Origin: an uncultured Collinsella sp.
GTDB taxonomy: Bacteria > Actinomycetota > Coriobacteriia > Coriobacteriales > Coriobacteriaceae
Length of the DNA: 45,615 nucleotides
Direction: 5' to 3'
Assembly: GCA_937925715.1 (NCBI GenBank)
Contig: CALAMG010000036.1
Location: 1 to 45,615 of the forward strand
Shown: positions 15,603-23,241 of the stretch, piece after piece
How positions within the stretch are numbered: position 1 is the first letter of the stretch
How the letters are laid out: each line of letters starts with the position of its first letter
The notes under the pieces: generated by a model
Databases searched by the model: none
Told to the model about the DNA's origin: nothing
Seen by the model: the letters and a program-made list of their open reading frames with translations, nothing else
Program-made: the position numbers and the translations under genes

Positions 15603-16532
15603 CTACTTGTTTGCTTCAATGAGCTTTTCAAGCCTCAAAACGCGATGGTACAGGGCAGACTTCGACAAGGGAGGGTCAGCCATCTCCCCCAAATCACGCA
15701 GCGACAGATCGGGATAGCGCTCGCGCAGGTCGCAAAAGACTGCCAAGGCGTCCGGAAGCGTGTCGCGCAAACCCCGCTGTTCGAGCTCATCGATCAACGC
15801 AAGCTGATGCTGGGCGGCACCCGCACTTCTGGTCTGATTGGCCAGTTCGGCATTCACGCGACGGTTTACGTCGTTCTTAACCAATTTGACCGCGCGCGCT
15901 TCCTCGATCTCGGCAACGCTGCGCTTGGCGCCGACCAGCTTTAGGAGCTGCTCGATCTCCTCGGCGCTCTTAATGTAGACAGCAAAGGATCCGCGCCGCG
16001 CGTTAACGCGCGCATGGACTCCAATCTGCTCCAATAGATCGCAAAGTCCCCGGGCATATTGCTCGCCCTGCACCGCGATCTCCAAATGAAAATCGCCGCG
16101 TGGATCGGCCACGAAACCGCCGGCGATGAGCGCGCCGCGGATGTAGGCAAGCCTGCAGCAGGGACGGGCAGCGATGTGCCGGGGAACACCGGCGACGAGC
16201 CCTCCCCTGCGGTCGAGAATGCCCAGCAGCACCAGAGCCTTGTCCAGGTCGGGTTGATCGGGCAGGGTAATGAGATAGTTACGGACCTTATGCAAGACCG
16301 ATTTACGAACGGTGAATTCCGTTTTGAGCTTAAGGATGCGATGCGTCAGCGTGATCATCGTGCGCGCGACGGCGCCCGTCTCGGTCGCGACCGTCAAGCG
16401 GTACCGTCCCGAGCCCGCCAACGAAAGCGTGCCGCTCACACGCGTGAGCGCAGCAAGCGTCGACAAATCGCAGTATTCGCATTCTGGTTCACAGCGCGCA
16501 AGCTCGTCACGCACCTCAGCGGTAAACGACAT
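15603..16532 (-). CDS. whiA: DNA-binding protein WhiA
   Basis: A 309-aa protein. The N-terminal half is a degenerate LAGLIDADG homing-endonuclease fold (about 20-190, with CCRLAYIRGALIAGGFV). The C-terminal part is a helix-turn-helix (about 215-309, ending DLGEMADPPLSKSALYHRVLRL). In Streptomyces WhiA works with WhiB in sporulation control. In non-sporulating Gram-positives it affects division and metabolism. The ATG lies 6 nt after the rapZ stop, so the two are co-transcribed. No clear terminator follows. Confidence 0.95.
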   Translation of the reverse strand: MSFTAEVRDELARCEPECEYCDLSTLAALTRVSGTLSLAGSGRYRLTVATETGAVARTMITLTHRILKLKTEFTVRKSVLHKVRNYLITLPDQPDLDKALVLLGILDRRGGLVAGVPRHIAARPCCRLAYIRGALIAGGFVADPRGDFHLEIAVQGEQYARGLCDLLEQIGVHARVNARRGSFAVYIKSAEEIEQLLKLVGAKRSVAEIEEARAVKLVKNDVNRRVNAELANQTRSAGAAQHQLALIDELEQRGLRDTLPDALAVFCDLRERYPDLSLRDLGEMADPPLSKSALYHRVLRLEKLIEANK

Positions 16533-16538
16533 GTAAAC

Positions 16539-17441
16539 CTATGCCTTCGTGTTGGCACGCGACAGGTCACGATGGGAGATGCTCACATGATACTGAGCAC
16601 CCTCCAGGTAGCGGGCCGTGGCCTCGGCAATGGCGACGCTACGGTGCTGTCCGCCCGTGCAGCCGATGGCAATGGAAAGCTGCGGCTTGCCCTCCGCGAT
16701 ATAACCCGGCATGACCGTATCGAGCAACTGTGTCCAGGCCTTCCAAAACTCCTGGGTCTTGGGGTGGTCCAAGACAAAATCGGAGACCTTCTTATCGAGA
16801 CCGGTCATGGTGCGCATCTCGGGATCGTAGAAAGGATTGGGCAGGAAGCGAACGTCGATCATAATGTCCGCCTCGACGGGCATGCCGTGCTTAAAGCCAA
16901 ACGAGAACACGTGAACGTCCATGAGCTGCTGGTCGGACAGCTCGGAGAACGCCATGCGCAATTTATTGCGCAGAGCAGAAGTGCGCAAGCGGCTCGTATC
17001 GATAATCATATCGGCTCGATCGCGCACACCCTGCAGCTGCAGGCGCTCGCGCTGAATCGCATCGGCCGTAGTCTCCCCCGGCTTGGCAATGGGGTGGCGG
17101 CGGCGGTTTTCGCTATAACGACGGATCAGCACCTCGTCAGAGGCCTCGAGAAACACGATGTCACAGCTCATCTCCCGCTCCTCGAGTGCGGCAACGGCAT
17201 CGAGCAGCTCATCGAACAAGCCCTGGCTGCGCAGGTCGCAGGTGACGGCAAGATGCCTGCCCACGCCCGTATTGATGCCGACGAGTTCGGCAAGCTGGGC
17301 AATCAGACGCGGAGGCAAGTTGTCGATGCAAAAATAGCCCATGTCCTCGAACACATGCATGGCCTGCGTTCGGCCCGATCCGGACATTCCGGTGATGATG
17401 ACGATATCGGGGATGCGCTCCGAGCGCTCCGCCGCATCCAT
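16539..17441 (-). CDS. rapZ: RapZ/YvcJ family nucleotide-binding protein
   Basis: A 300-aa P-loop protein. The Walker A motif reads GMSGSGRT, with Arg in place of Lys; I recall Arg here as usual for actinobacterial members. The C-terminal RapZ domain contains HVFSFGFKHGMP, DVRFLPNPFY and the phosphosugar-binding IGCTGGQHRSV. In E. coli RapZ senses glucosamine-6-phosphate and controls a small RNA; that RNA is not expected here. The nearby sialic-acid genes would feed amino-sugar phosphates, a suggestive link only. ATG at 17441 follows GGGAG. The usual neighbour yvcK is absent between it and whiA. Confidence 0.92.
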   Translation of the reverse strand: MDAAERSERIPDIVIITGMSGSGRTQAMHVFEDMGYFCIDNLPPRLIAQLAELVGINTGVGRHLAVTCDLRSQGLFDELLDAVAALEEREMSCDIVFLEASDEVLIRRYSENRRRHPIAKPGETTADAIQRERLQLQGVRDRADMIIDTSRLRTSALRNKLRMAFSELSDQQLMDVHVFSFGFKHGMPVEADIMIDVRFLPNPFYDPEMRTMTGLDKKVSDFVLDHPKTQEFWKAWTQLLDTVMPGYIAEGKPQLSIAIGCTGGQHRSVAIAEATARYLEGAQYHVSISHRDLSRANTKA

Positions 17442-17467
17442 GGCATCTCCCTTTTGCACATGTGCCT

Positions 17468-17506
17468 CCTAAAACAAGCGCGGGACCCGGCCAGCGGATC
17501 CCGCGC
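17468..17506 (-). terminator. terminator of the sialic-acid operon
   Basis: Reading leftward from nanE: stem GCGCGGGA and complement (17478-17485, 17499-17506), then TTGTTTTA. It lies between the nanE stop and the rapZ start. Confidence 0.75.
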
Positions 17507-17557
17507 GATCAATTGCCTTTATTGAGTATACCGCCCCAAGCGGATACGAGGCCTGTC

Positions 17558-18244
17558 TTACGCCTCAAGCGCAGCCTTGAACCAACTTGTAATACTCGTG
17601 GGGTGCGTGATGGCGGTGCCGACGACAACGGCCCAGGCGCCCGCATCAATCGCGGCGCGGGCCTCCTCGGGCGTGTGCACGCGGCCCTCGCAGATGATGG
17701 GAAGACCGGGGAATTCCTCGGTCGCCTGACGCAGGAGCGGCAGATCGGGGCCATCGGCCATGGTGCAGTCGATGGCGGCGACACCATGAGAAAGCGTAGT
17801 GGATACCAGGTCAAAGCCCATATCAACCGCACGGCGAATGTCCTCGATGGTGGCGCAGTCGGCCATCAGGAGCACACCCTCCTCGTGCAGCGGACGGAAG
17901 GTGTCCTCGACGGTCTTGCCATCAGGACGCGGGCGATCAGTGGCATCAATTGCCACGATGTCGGCACCCGCAGCAACGCAGGCGCGAGCATGACGCAGCG
18001 TCGGCGTGATGTAGACGCCCTCGTGTCCATCCTTCCACAAGCCGATGACGGGGACCTCACAGCGGCCCTTAATGGCGGCGATGTCGGCAAGACCCTGGCA
18101 GCGAATAGCGGCGGCGCCGCCAAGCTCGCAGGCGCGAGACATTTGAGCCATGGTCTCGGGCGTACGAAGCGGCTCGCCCATATACGCCTGAACACTCACG
18201 ACGAGCTTGCCCTTCAGGGACTGGATCAAAGGATCAACGGTCAT
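17558..18244 (-). CDS. nanE: N-acetylmannosamine-6-phosphate 2-epimerase
   Basis: A 228-aa TIM-barrel enzyme that converts ManNAc-6-P to GlcNAc-6-P. It has VVSVQAYMGEPL at the N-terminus, the lysine in PVIGLWKD, VAIDATDRPRPDG and the phosphate-binding end ICEGRVHTPEEARAAIDAGAWAVVVGTAITHP, all NanE hallmarks. ATG at 18244 was chosen over 18283, as the protein then starts at the barrel. It is the last gene of the sat-axe-nan cluster and directly follows the ManNAc kinase candidate. Confidence 0.93.
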   Translation of the reverse strand: MTVDPLIQSLKGKLVVSVQAYMGEPLRTPETMAQMSRACELGGAAAIRCQGLADIAAIKGRCEVPVIGLWKDGHEGVYITPTLRHARACVAAGADIVAIDATDRPRPDGKTVEDTFRPLHEEGVLLMADCATIEDIRRAVDMGFDLVSTTLSHGVAAIDCTMADGPDLPLLRQATEEFPGLPIICEGRVHTPEEARAAIDAGAWAVVVGTAITHPTSITSWFKAALEA

Positions 18245-18270
18245 GTTCGACTCAACCTTTCTCAAAACAG

Positions 18271-18366
18271 CCTTCTGAGACACCGCACCTTGACGTTCAA
18301 ACCGTCGCTCGCGTACCGAACTACGCTTCGCTCCTCTTTCACGTCAATCTGCGGCACCTCAGAAGG
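18271..18366 (-). repeat. imperfect fold-back between the ROK kinase gene and nanE
   Basis: Arms 18271-18296 and 18341-18366 match at 21 of 26 positions. Three of the five mismatches become G-U pairs in the minus-strand (operon) RNA. A small GCGTA/TACGC hairpin sits inside. It overlaps the upstream in-frame extension of nanE and ends about 25 nt before the nanE ATG, so it could affect nanE expression or RNA processing. Confidence 0.65.
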
Positions 18367-18384
18367 CCCACTTGGTAGTTATGT

Positions 18385-19350
18385 TTACTTCAACGACGCA
18401 AGAAGATGCTCAGCGGCACCGATGAGCGGAGCATCGCCCTCCAGAGAACCGATGAGGATCGGCGTGTCCTGAAGCGGATCGAGCGCCTGGCTGGCATAGC
18501 CCTCGTGCACCGAATCCTTCCACGTCTGCGAACGCCAATCGGGACCTTGGTGAATCACGCCGCCCGAAAGCACGATGACCTCAGGGTCCAGGATGTTAGC
18601 GAGCGAGCCCAAGCTGGCCCCCAGCGCAAAGCCGGCGTCATGGATGACCTCGGTCGCCTTTGCGTCGCCCGCACGGCACAGGTCGTTCACATCGCGACCG
18701 ACCGAAGGACGGCTGGGGTCGACACGACCAAAGCGCTCATCGTACATACGACCAATGGAAGTGCCCGAAGCAACCGACTCCAGATGGCCGGAACGCCCGC
18801 AGGCGCAGGGAATGCCGGCGGCAGCCGAGCACTCGATGTGGCCCATATGACCGGCAGCACCATGGAAGCCCTGCATCACGCGGCCGTTCTCGACATATGC
18901 GCCGCCGATGCCCGTACCGATGCCAAGACACAAGACGGAGAACTTGCCCTTGCCGACGCCCCAGTGGGCCTCACCCAGAGCATGAGCCTGCACGTCGCCT
19001 ACGACGGCAACGGGAAGACCGAGGTCCTCGCGCAGGCGCGGCCCCAACTGAACGCCGGACCAGCCGGGCATGATCTCGTTGGCATACGCGATGGCGCCCG
19101 TCTTGGGATCGACGACGCCGGCAGCACCGATACCGACGCCAAGGACCTCGACATCGGGATTCGCCTCGAGAGCAGCCTTGATGGACGCCTCGATACGCTG
19201 GAAGACGGCCTCGCCGCCCTCTTGGGCCTCGGTGGGAACCTCGGCCTCAAAAACGGGATGAGGCACGCTACCGTCAGCCGGGTACTCCATAATGGCGGTC
19301 GCAATCTTGGTGCCGCCGATATCAACGGAGCAAATGTACTTGTTCTCCAT
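18385..19350 (-). CDS. nanK: ROK-family sugar kinase, probably N-acetylmannosamine kinase
   Basis: A 321-aa ROK kinase. The phosphate-binding DIGGTKIATAIM is at the N-terminus, the catalytic Asp region is PVAVVGDVQAHALGEAHWG, and the zinc site is GHIEC...CACGRSGHLES. The family zinc motif is CxCGxxGCxE; here the third cysteine is His. Between nanA and nanE the expected substrate is ManNAc, by context. ROK glucokinases are similar, so the sequence alone does not settle the sugar. ATG at 19350 follows AAGGAG. Confidence 0.85.
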   Translation of the reverse strand: MENKYICSVDIGGTKIATAIMEYPADGSVPHPVFEAEVPTEAQEGGEAVFQRIEASIKAALEANPDVEVLGVGIGAAGVVDPKTGAIAYANEIMPGWSGVQLGPRLREDLGLPVAVVGDVQAHALGEAHWGVGKGKFSVLCLGIGTGIGGAYVENGRVMQGFHGAAGHMGHIECSAAAGIPCACGRSGHLESVASGTSIGRMYDERFGRVDPSRPSVGRDVNDLCRAGDAKATEVIHDAGFALGASLGSLANILDPEVIVLSGGVIHQGPDWRSQTWKDSVHEGYASQALDPLQDTPILIGSLEGDAPLIGAAEHLLASLK

Positions 19351-19416
19351 GTCGCTCTCCTTAGGAGATAAAAACAACTACAGGAAATGCGCCGTCAGGC
19401 TAGCCGTCACAGCGCG

Positions 19417-19526
19417 GTAAAGGTTTTCCAGGTGCCCGAGGTTGGGGTGAAAGTGGTCGGGCGTTGACCTAATGGGTCACGCCCGACCACTTGAGCCCCA
19501 AGATCGGGTGCCTGGGGAAGCTTTAC
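19417..19526. repeat. nested fold-back element C between nanA and the ROK kinase gene
   Basis: Outer arms 19417-19447 and 19496-19526 give 24 Watson-Crick pairs of 31. Four of the other seven are T-G pairs on the plus strand. Inner arms 19451-19464 and 19479-19492 are a perfect 14-bp repeat (AAGTGGTCGGGCGT). The apex is GACC-TAATG-GGTC. The right arm overlaps the stop codon of nanA. Same design as elements A and B. Confidence 0.8.
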
Positions 19527-20443
19527 AGGAGACCGTTGTCCTGGAGGACCTTCTTAATAGCCTCGACGTTCTCGCCGGTCATGGCCTTCACCGGGCGCGG
19601 CATGGTCGGGCTGTCGAAGATGCCCATGAGGTTCATAGCGGTCTTGAAGGCGCCGACGCCACCGGCATAGCCCTGGACGCCCGAGGTGACATCCCAGATG
19701 TGCGAAATCTCATTGAGGCGATCCTGCTCGGCCTTGACGGTAGCCCAGTCACCAGCCTGAGCGGCCTTCCACTGACGCACGTAGCCCTCGGGCTCAACGT
19801 TGGCGAGACCCGGGACGGAACCGTCGGCGCCACCAAGGTAGGCGCCGTCGACAACAACCTCGTGACCGGTGAGGATGCTCATCGGATGGCCGTTCTTCTC
19901 GTTCTCCTGAACGAGGTAGCGGAACGAGATGTCATCACCCGAGGAATCCTTGACGCCGGCCAGAACGCCCTCGGCGCCGAGCTTGGCAAGGAGTTTCCAG
20001 GGGAGCTTGGTGTGGACGCAGACGGGGATGTCGTAGGCGAAGATGGGCAGGTCGAGTTCCTCATGCAGGATGCGGAAGTGCTCCTCGACCTCGGTCATGC
20101 CCTGCAGGGCATAGAACGGGCAGGTGGCGACGAGGGCATCGGCGCCCAGCTCCTGAGCGACCTTACCGTGCTCGATCATGCGCTCGGTCTCGGTGTCGAT
20201 GATGCCGACCAGAACGGGAACGCGGTGGTCGACGATACGGACGGCCTCGGCGATGATCTGACGGCGACGCTCGTCGGTGGAGAAGACGACCTCGCCCGAG
20301 GAGCCCAGGAAGAACAAGCCATCGACGCCGGCATCGATCATGCGGTTGATGCTGCGCTCAAAGGAGACAACGTCGAGCTGGTGATCTTCGGTATCGGGAA
20401 CAACGACGGGAGGGATAACGCCGGTGAATTTCTGAGTTGCCAC
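19523..20443 (-). CDS. nanA: N-acetylneuraminate lyase (DapA/NanA family)
   Basis: A 306-aa class I aldolase that should split sialic acid into ManNAc and pyruvate. Family marks: GLFFLGSSGE near the N-terminus, the catalytic Tyr in AYDIPV and the Schiff-base Lys in GVKDSSGD. The start is a GTG at 20443 with AAGGAG 6 nt upstream; the longer frame to 20527 lacks support. DHDPS and other pyruvate lyases share these motifs, so the sialic-acid assignment rests on nanE and the kinase next to it. It ends inside a large fold-back. Confidence 0.85.
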   Translation of the reverse strand: MATQKFTGVIPPVVVPDTEDHQLDVVSFERSINRMIDAGVDGLFFLGSSGEVVFSTDERRRQIIAEAVRIVDHRVPVLVGIIDTETERMIEHGKVAQELGADALVATCPFYALQGMTEVEEHFRILHEELDLPIFAYDIPVCVHTKLPWKLLAKLGAEGVLAGVKDSSGDDISFRYLVQENEKNGHPMSILTGHEVVVDGAYLGGADGSVPGLANVEPEGYVRQWKAAQAGDWATVKAEQDRLNEISHIWDVTSGVQGYAGGVGAFKTAMNLMGIFDSPTMPRPVKAMTGENVEAIKKVLQDNGLL

Positions 20444-20511
20444 AAGAATCTCCTTAGCTGTCTGGCGGGCGGCCCTATGCCACCCACTCTTGTTGGCAGT
20501 GTCCAGGCCGT

Positions 20512-21363
20512 CTAGGCCAAAGAACACGAGTAGAACGTTTGGTTAAAAAAGTCGACGACTTCGTTTTCGAACGCATTGATGCGCTCGTGAGCGTATTTTG
20601 CATAGATGATATGCCTCCGGTCACACTCAAGACCGTTGAATACGGCAAACTGATCCTTGGGATCGCTCACGGTATCCATAAGCGATGTGCCCATGAGCAC
20701 CAATCCGCGCACCCGAGACGACAGCGCCTCGAGGCCGCCAGGAAGCGGATTGGCAACCGCCGTGCAGGCGAGGCCCCGCTCGTCCAGAGCAGAAACCGCC
20801 AGCGCGACTCCGCCGCCAAGACCCTCGCCCCATGCAAAGATGCGGTCGGGGTCCATGCCATCAAGATTGCGCACCACCTTCGCCAGCGCGCAACCCCAAC
20901 GGACGCGCTCGACAAAAGCGGGCGAAGAAATCCCCCGCCGCAGGTCGTCCGCACCAGCAACATCGTCATCCAGCGCGAGGACGGCATACCCCATGGCGGC
21001 AAATCTCGTCATGTGATGCCAGCCGCGCACAGGCCGATCGATGTCGTGGAACATCAGGCACAGCGGCACGCGCTCAGATACTCGGGCACGACCGACAGGC
21101 TCGATCAAACGAGCGTGAATCGCATCGTCACCGAGCTCAAAGGAGACCTCCGAGTAACGGGCGCAGGGGTTAACAAAGTCAATCGCCGTTATGGCCAGGC
21201 CTTGAATCTCAAGATTCGAAGCGCATGTCTCTAAATCAGAAACATCTGCTTGGACATCACCGCGCCAGTCCCGATATTCTGCGAGCCTTGACGAAACCGT
21301 TCCAGGAATTCCCACGAGTCCGGGGACAATCAGCTCGTCGACATTGCTCTCGCACTTAGACAT
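20512..21363 (-). CDS. AXE1-family esterase homologue lacking the nucleophilic serine
   Basis: A 283-aa alpha/beta-hydrolase, paralogue of the next gene upstream. The nucleophile elbow reads FAWGEGLGGGVALAV, where the family has GxSxGG; the serine position is Gly (codon GGT). The likely acid Asp (in GTSLMDTVSDPKDQFAVF) and His (YAHERINAF) remain. It should therefore have lost esterase activity or use another mechanism. The frame is fully open, so this is not an obvious pseudogene. Its ATG overlaps the stop of the active copy by 8 nt (ATGTCTAA), which implies coupled translation and perhaps a complex of the two. Confidence 0.85.
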   Translation of the reverse strand: MSKCESNVDELIVPGLVGIPGTVSSRLAEYRDWRGDVQADVSDLETCASNLEIQGLAITAIDFVNPCARYSEVSFELGDDAIHARLIEPVGRARVSERVPLCLMFHDIDRPVRGWHHMTRFAAMGYAVLALDDDVAGADDLRRGISSPAFVERVRWGCALAKVVRNLDGMDPDRIFAWGEGLGGGVALAVSALDERGLACTAVANPLPGGLEALSSRVRGLVLMGTSLMDTVSDPKDQFAVFNGLECDRRHIIYAKYAHERINAFENEVVDFFNQTFYSCSLA

Positions 21364-22333
21364 GAGCCTCCCCTCCCTTGCAGAAAAACGGAATGATCAG
21401 ATCGTCAAAATCCTGAATCTCCTCGTGGCCAAAGCCTTCAAAGAACTCATGACGCTTTTCGCAGGTCAGGTTGTTATAGACCGCAAACTGCGTCGCTGGC
21501 GGACAGACGATATCGGCTGTGCCGGTGCCAAACAGCACGGGGCATTTGACCATAGGGGCAAAGTTCTTGGAATCGAAGTACGCCAGCTTGGCATAGGCTT
21601 CGTCAATACGAGTCGAGTCCTCGTCAAACCAGCGAGACCAATAGCGCAGGCCCTCGTAGGCAATGTCGTCGGCATCCAAATCCCAGACTAGGCGGAAATC
21701 TGACAGGAAGGGATAGAGGATGGCGGCACGATTGATAAGCTCGCTGTTAAGCGCACAGGTCGCAATGCCCAAACCGCCGCCCTGCGACGCGCCGTTCACA
21801 AACACACGCGCAAGATCGATGCCCTCGAGCTCGCGAACGATGCGGCACAGGATGCGAATATCTTGGTGCAAGCGGACATAGTAGAGGTTGGCCGGGTCGC
21901 CGTCGATACCGGCGACGATATGACCGGCAACAGTTGTGCCCTCAAATCCACCAATGTCCTCGGAGGGACCTCCTTGGCCGGGGCAGTCGAGGGCGATGAG
22001 TGCCATGCCCATTCCCGCAAACGACGCCTGCTCAAACCAGCTGCGGCTTGCACCCGGATACCCATGGAACTGAAGTACCAATGGCACGGGCTCGTCCGAG
22101 ACGGGTTTAAGGTACTTGGCATGCAGGCGCGCGCCACACATGCCGGTATACCAGAGGTCGAAAAGCTGGCAGGTCGCGGCATCGGTGACCGATGCCGTCT
22201 CGATCGCATAGTCAAGCCCGACGGCGTCGGCCTCGGCCACGCGATCCTTCCAAAAGAGATCGAAATCTGATGGACGGGGCATGGCGCCTCGATATTCATC
22301 AAATTGATGTTGTAGCTCCTGAGCACTTGGCAT
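21356..22333 (-). CDS. AXE1-family acetyl esterase, probable sialate O-acetylesterase
   Basis: A 325-aa alpha/beta-hydrolase of the acetyl xylan esterase (AXE1) family. The nucleophile motif is VNGASQGGGLGIA, the acid Asp is in GTGTADIVCPP and the His in GFGHEEI. AXE1 members occur in nan loci of streptococci and lactobacilli, where one (EstA of pneumococcus) removes O-acetyl groups from sialic acid, as I recall. Context supports that role here. ATG at 22333 was chosen; the TTG at 22348 has no room for a ribosome-binding site. Confidence 0.85.
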   Translation of the reverse strand: MPSAQELQHQFDEYRGAMPRPSDFDLFWKDRVAEADAVGLDYAIETASVTDAATCQLFDLWYTGMCGARLHAKYLKPVSDEPVPLVLQFHGYPGASRSWFEQASFAGMGMALIALDCPGQGGPSEDIGGFEGTTVAGHIVAGIDGDPANLYYVRLHQDIRILCRIVRELEGIDLARVFVNGASQGGGLGIATCALNSELINRAAILYPFLSDFRLVWDLDADDIAYEGLRYWSRWFDEDSTRIDEAYAKLAYFDSKNFAPMVKCPVLFGTGTADIVCPPATQFAVYNNLTCEKRHEFFEGFGHEEIQDFDDLIIPFFCKGGEAHV

Positions 22334-22369
22334 GGCTCGTGAACCCAACCTTTCGAAATCGCAACGGAG

Positions 22370-22397
22370 GTGCGCCCGGCAAGGGAACCGGGCGCAC
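22370..22397 (-). repeat. intercistronic hairpin between transporter and esterase genes
   Basis: A perfect 10-bp stem (GTGCGCCCGG and complement, 8-nt loop) in the 80-nt gap. There is no T-tract, so it is more likely an RNA-stabilising or processing structure than a terminator. Confidence 0.6.
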
Positions 22398-22413
22398 GGG
22401 AGGGAAAGCGAGG

Positions 22414-23241
22414 CTACTCGCCGAGCTTGGGATGCAGCAGCGACGGCGCAGCGCCGAGCAGCATCTTGGTGTAGGGGTCCTGGGGGTGCTGGAAGACCTG
22501 CTTGGCCTCGCCCTGCTCGACGATCTTGCCACCATTCATAACGATGATGTCGTCAGAGATATAGCGGACCGTCTGGATGTCATGGCTGATGAACACCATG
22601 GCCAGGCCGAGCTCCTTCTTAAGGTCGGTCAGCAGGTTCAGAATCTGTGCGCGGACCGAAACGTCCAGAGCCGAGGTGGGCTCGTCGGCGATGATAGCGT
22701 CGGGGTTCAGCGACAGGGCACGGGCAATTGCCACGCGCTGGCGCTGGCCGCCCGAAAGCTGACCGGGAAGAACCTCGGCAGCGGAGCTGGGCAGACCGGT
22801 GAGCTCCAAGAGTTCCTTGACGCGCTTCTCCTGCTCGGCCTCGGTACCCAGGTTGTGGACGCGCATGGGGTCGAGCAGCTGCTCGCGAACGACCATGCGG
22901 GGGTTGAGCGCCGTGGCCGGGTTCTGGAACACGACCGAGATGACGCGACCCATGTGGCGACGGTCCTCGGCGGTACGTTTGGTAACGTCCTTGCCCTTAA
23001 AGTAGACCTTGCCGCTCGTGGGGGCCTGTAGGCCGCACATGACGTTAGCGGTGGTGGACTTACCGCAACCGGACTCGCCGACGATGCCGATCGTCTGACC
23101 GGGCATGAGCTTAATCGTTACACCCTGGACGGCGTGAACCAGGTTGGGGTGCAGAATCGAGCCGGTACGGGTCCTAAAGGTGACGTGGACGTCATCAAGG
23201 AAGATGATCGGCTCGACGCCGTTGACTGCGGTCTCGCTCAT
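22414..23241 (-). CDS. peptide-type ABC ATPase, SatD-like (sialic acid uptake)
   Basis: A 275-aa OppF-type ATPase. Walker A GESGCGKST (about residues 55-63), signature LSGGQRQR, Walker B DAIIADEP and FISHD are present. It stops right after the core (LLGAAPSLLHPKLGE) and lacks the C-terminal cysteine extension seen in OppF of this window. The ATG abuts the stop of the fused permease-ATPase gene with no gap. With that protein it forms the ATPase pair. Confidence 0.87.
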   Translation of the reverse strand: MSETAVNGVEPIIFLDDVHVTFRTRTGSILHPNLVHAVQGVTIKLMPGQTIGIVGESGCGKSTTANVMCGLQAPTSGKVYFKGKDVTKRTAEDRRHMGRVISVVFQNPATALNPRMVVREQLLDPMRVHNLGTEAEQEKRVKELLELTGLPSSAAEVLPGQLSGGQRQRVAIARALSLNPDAIIADEPTSALDVSVRAQILNLLTDLKKELGLAMVFISHDIQTVRYISDDIIVMNGGKIVEQGEAKQVFQHPQDPYTKMLLGAAPSLLHPKLGE

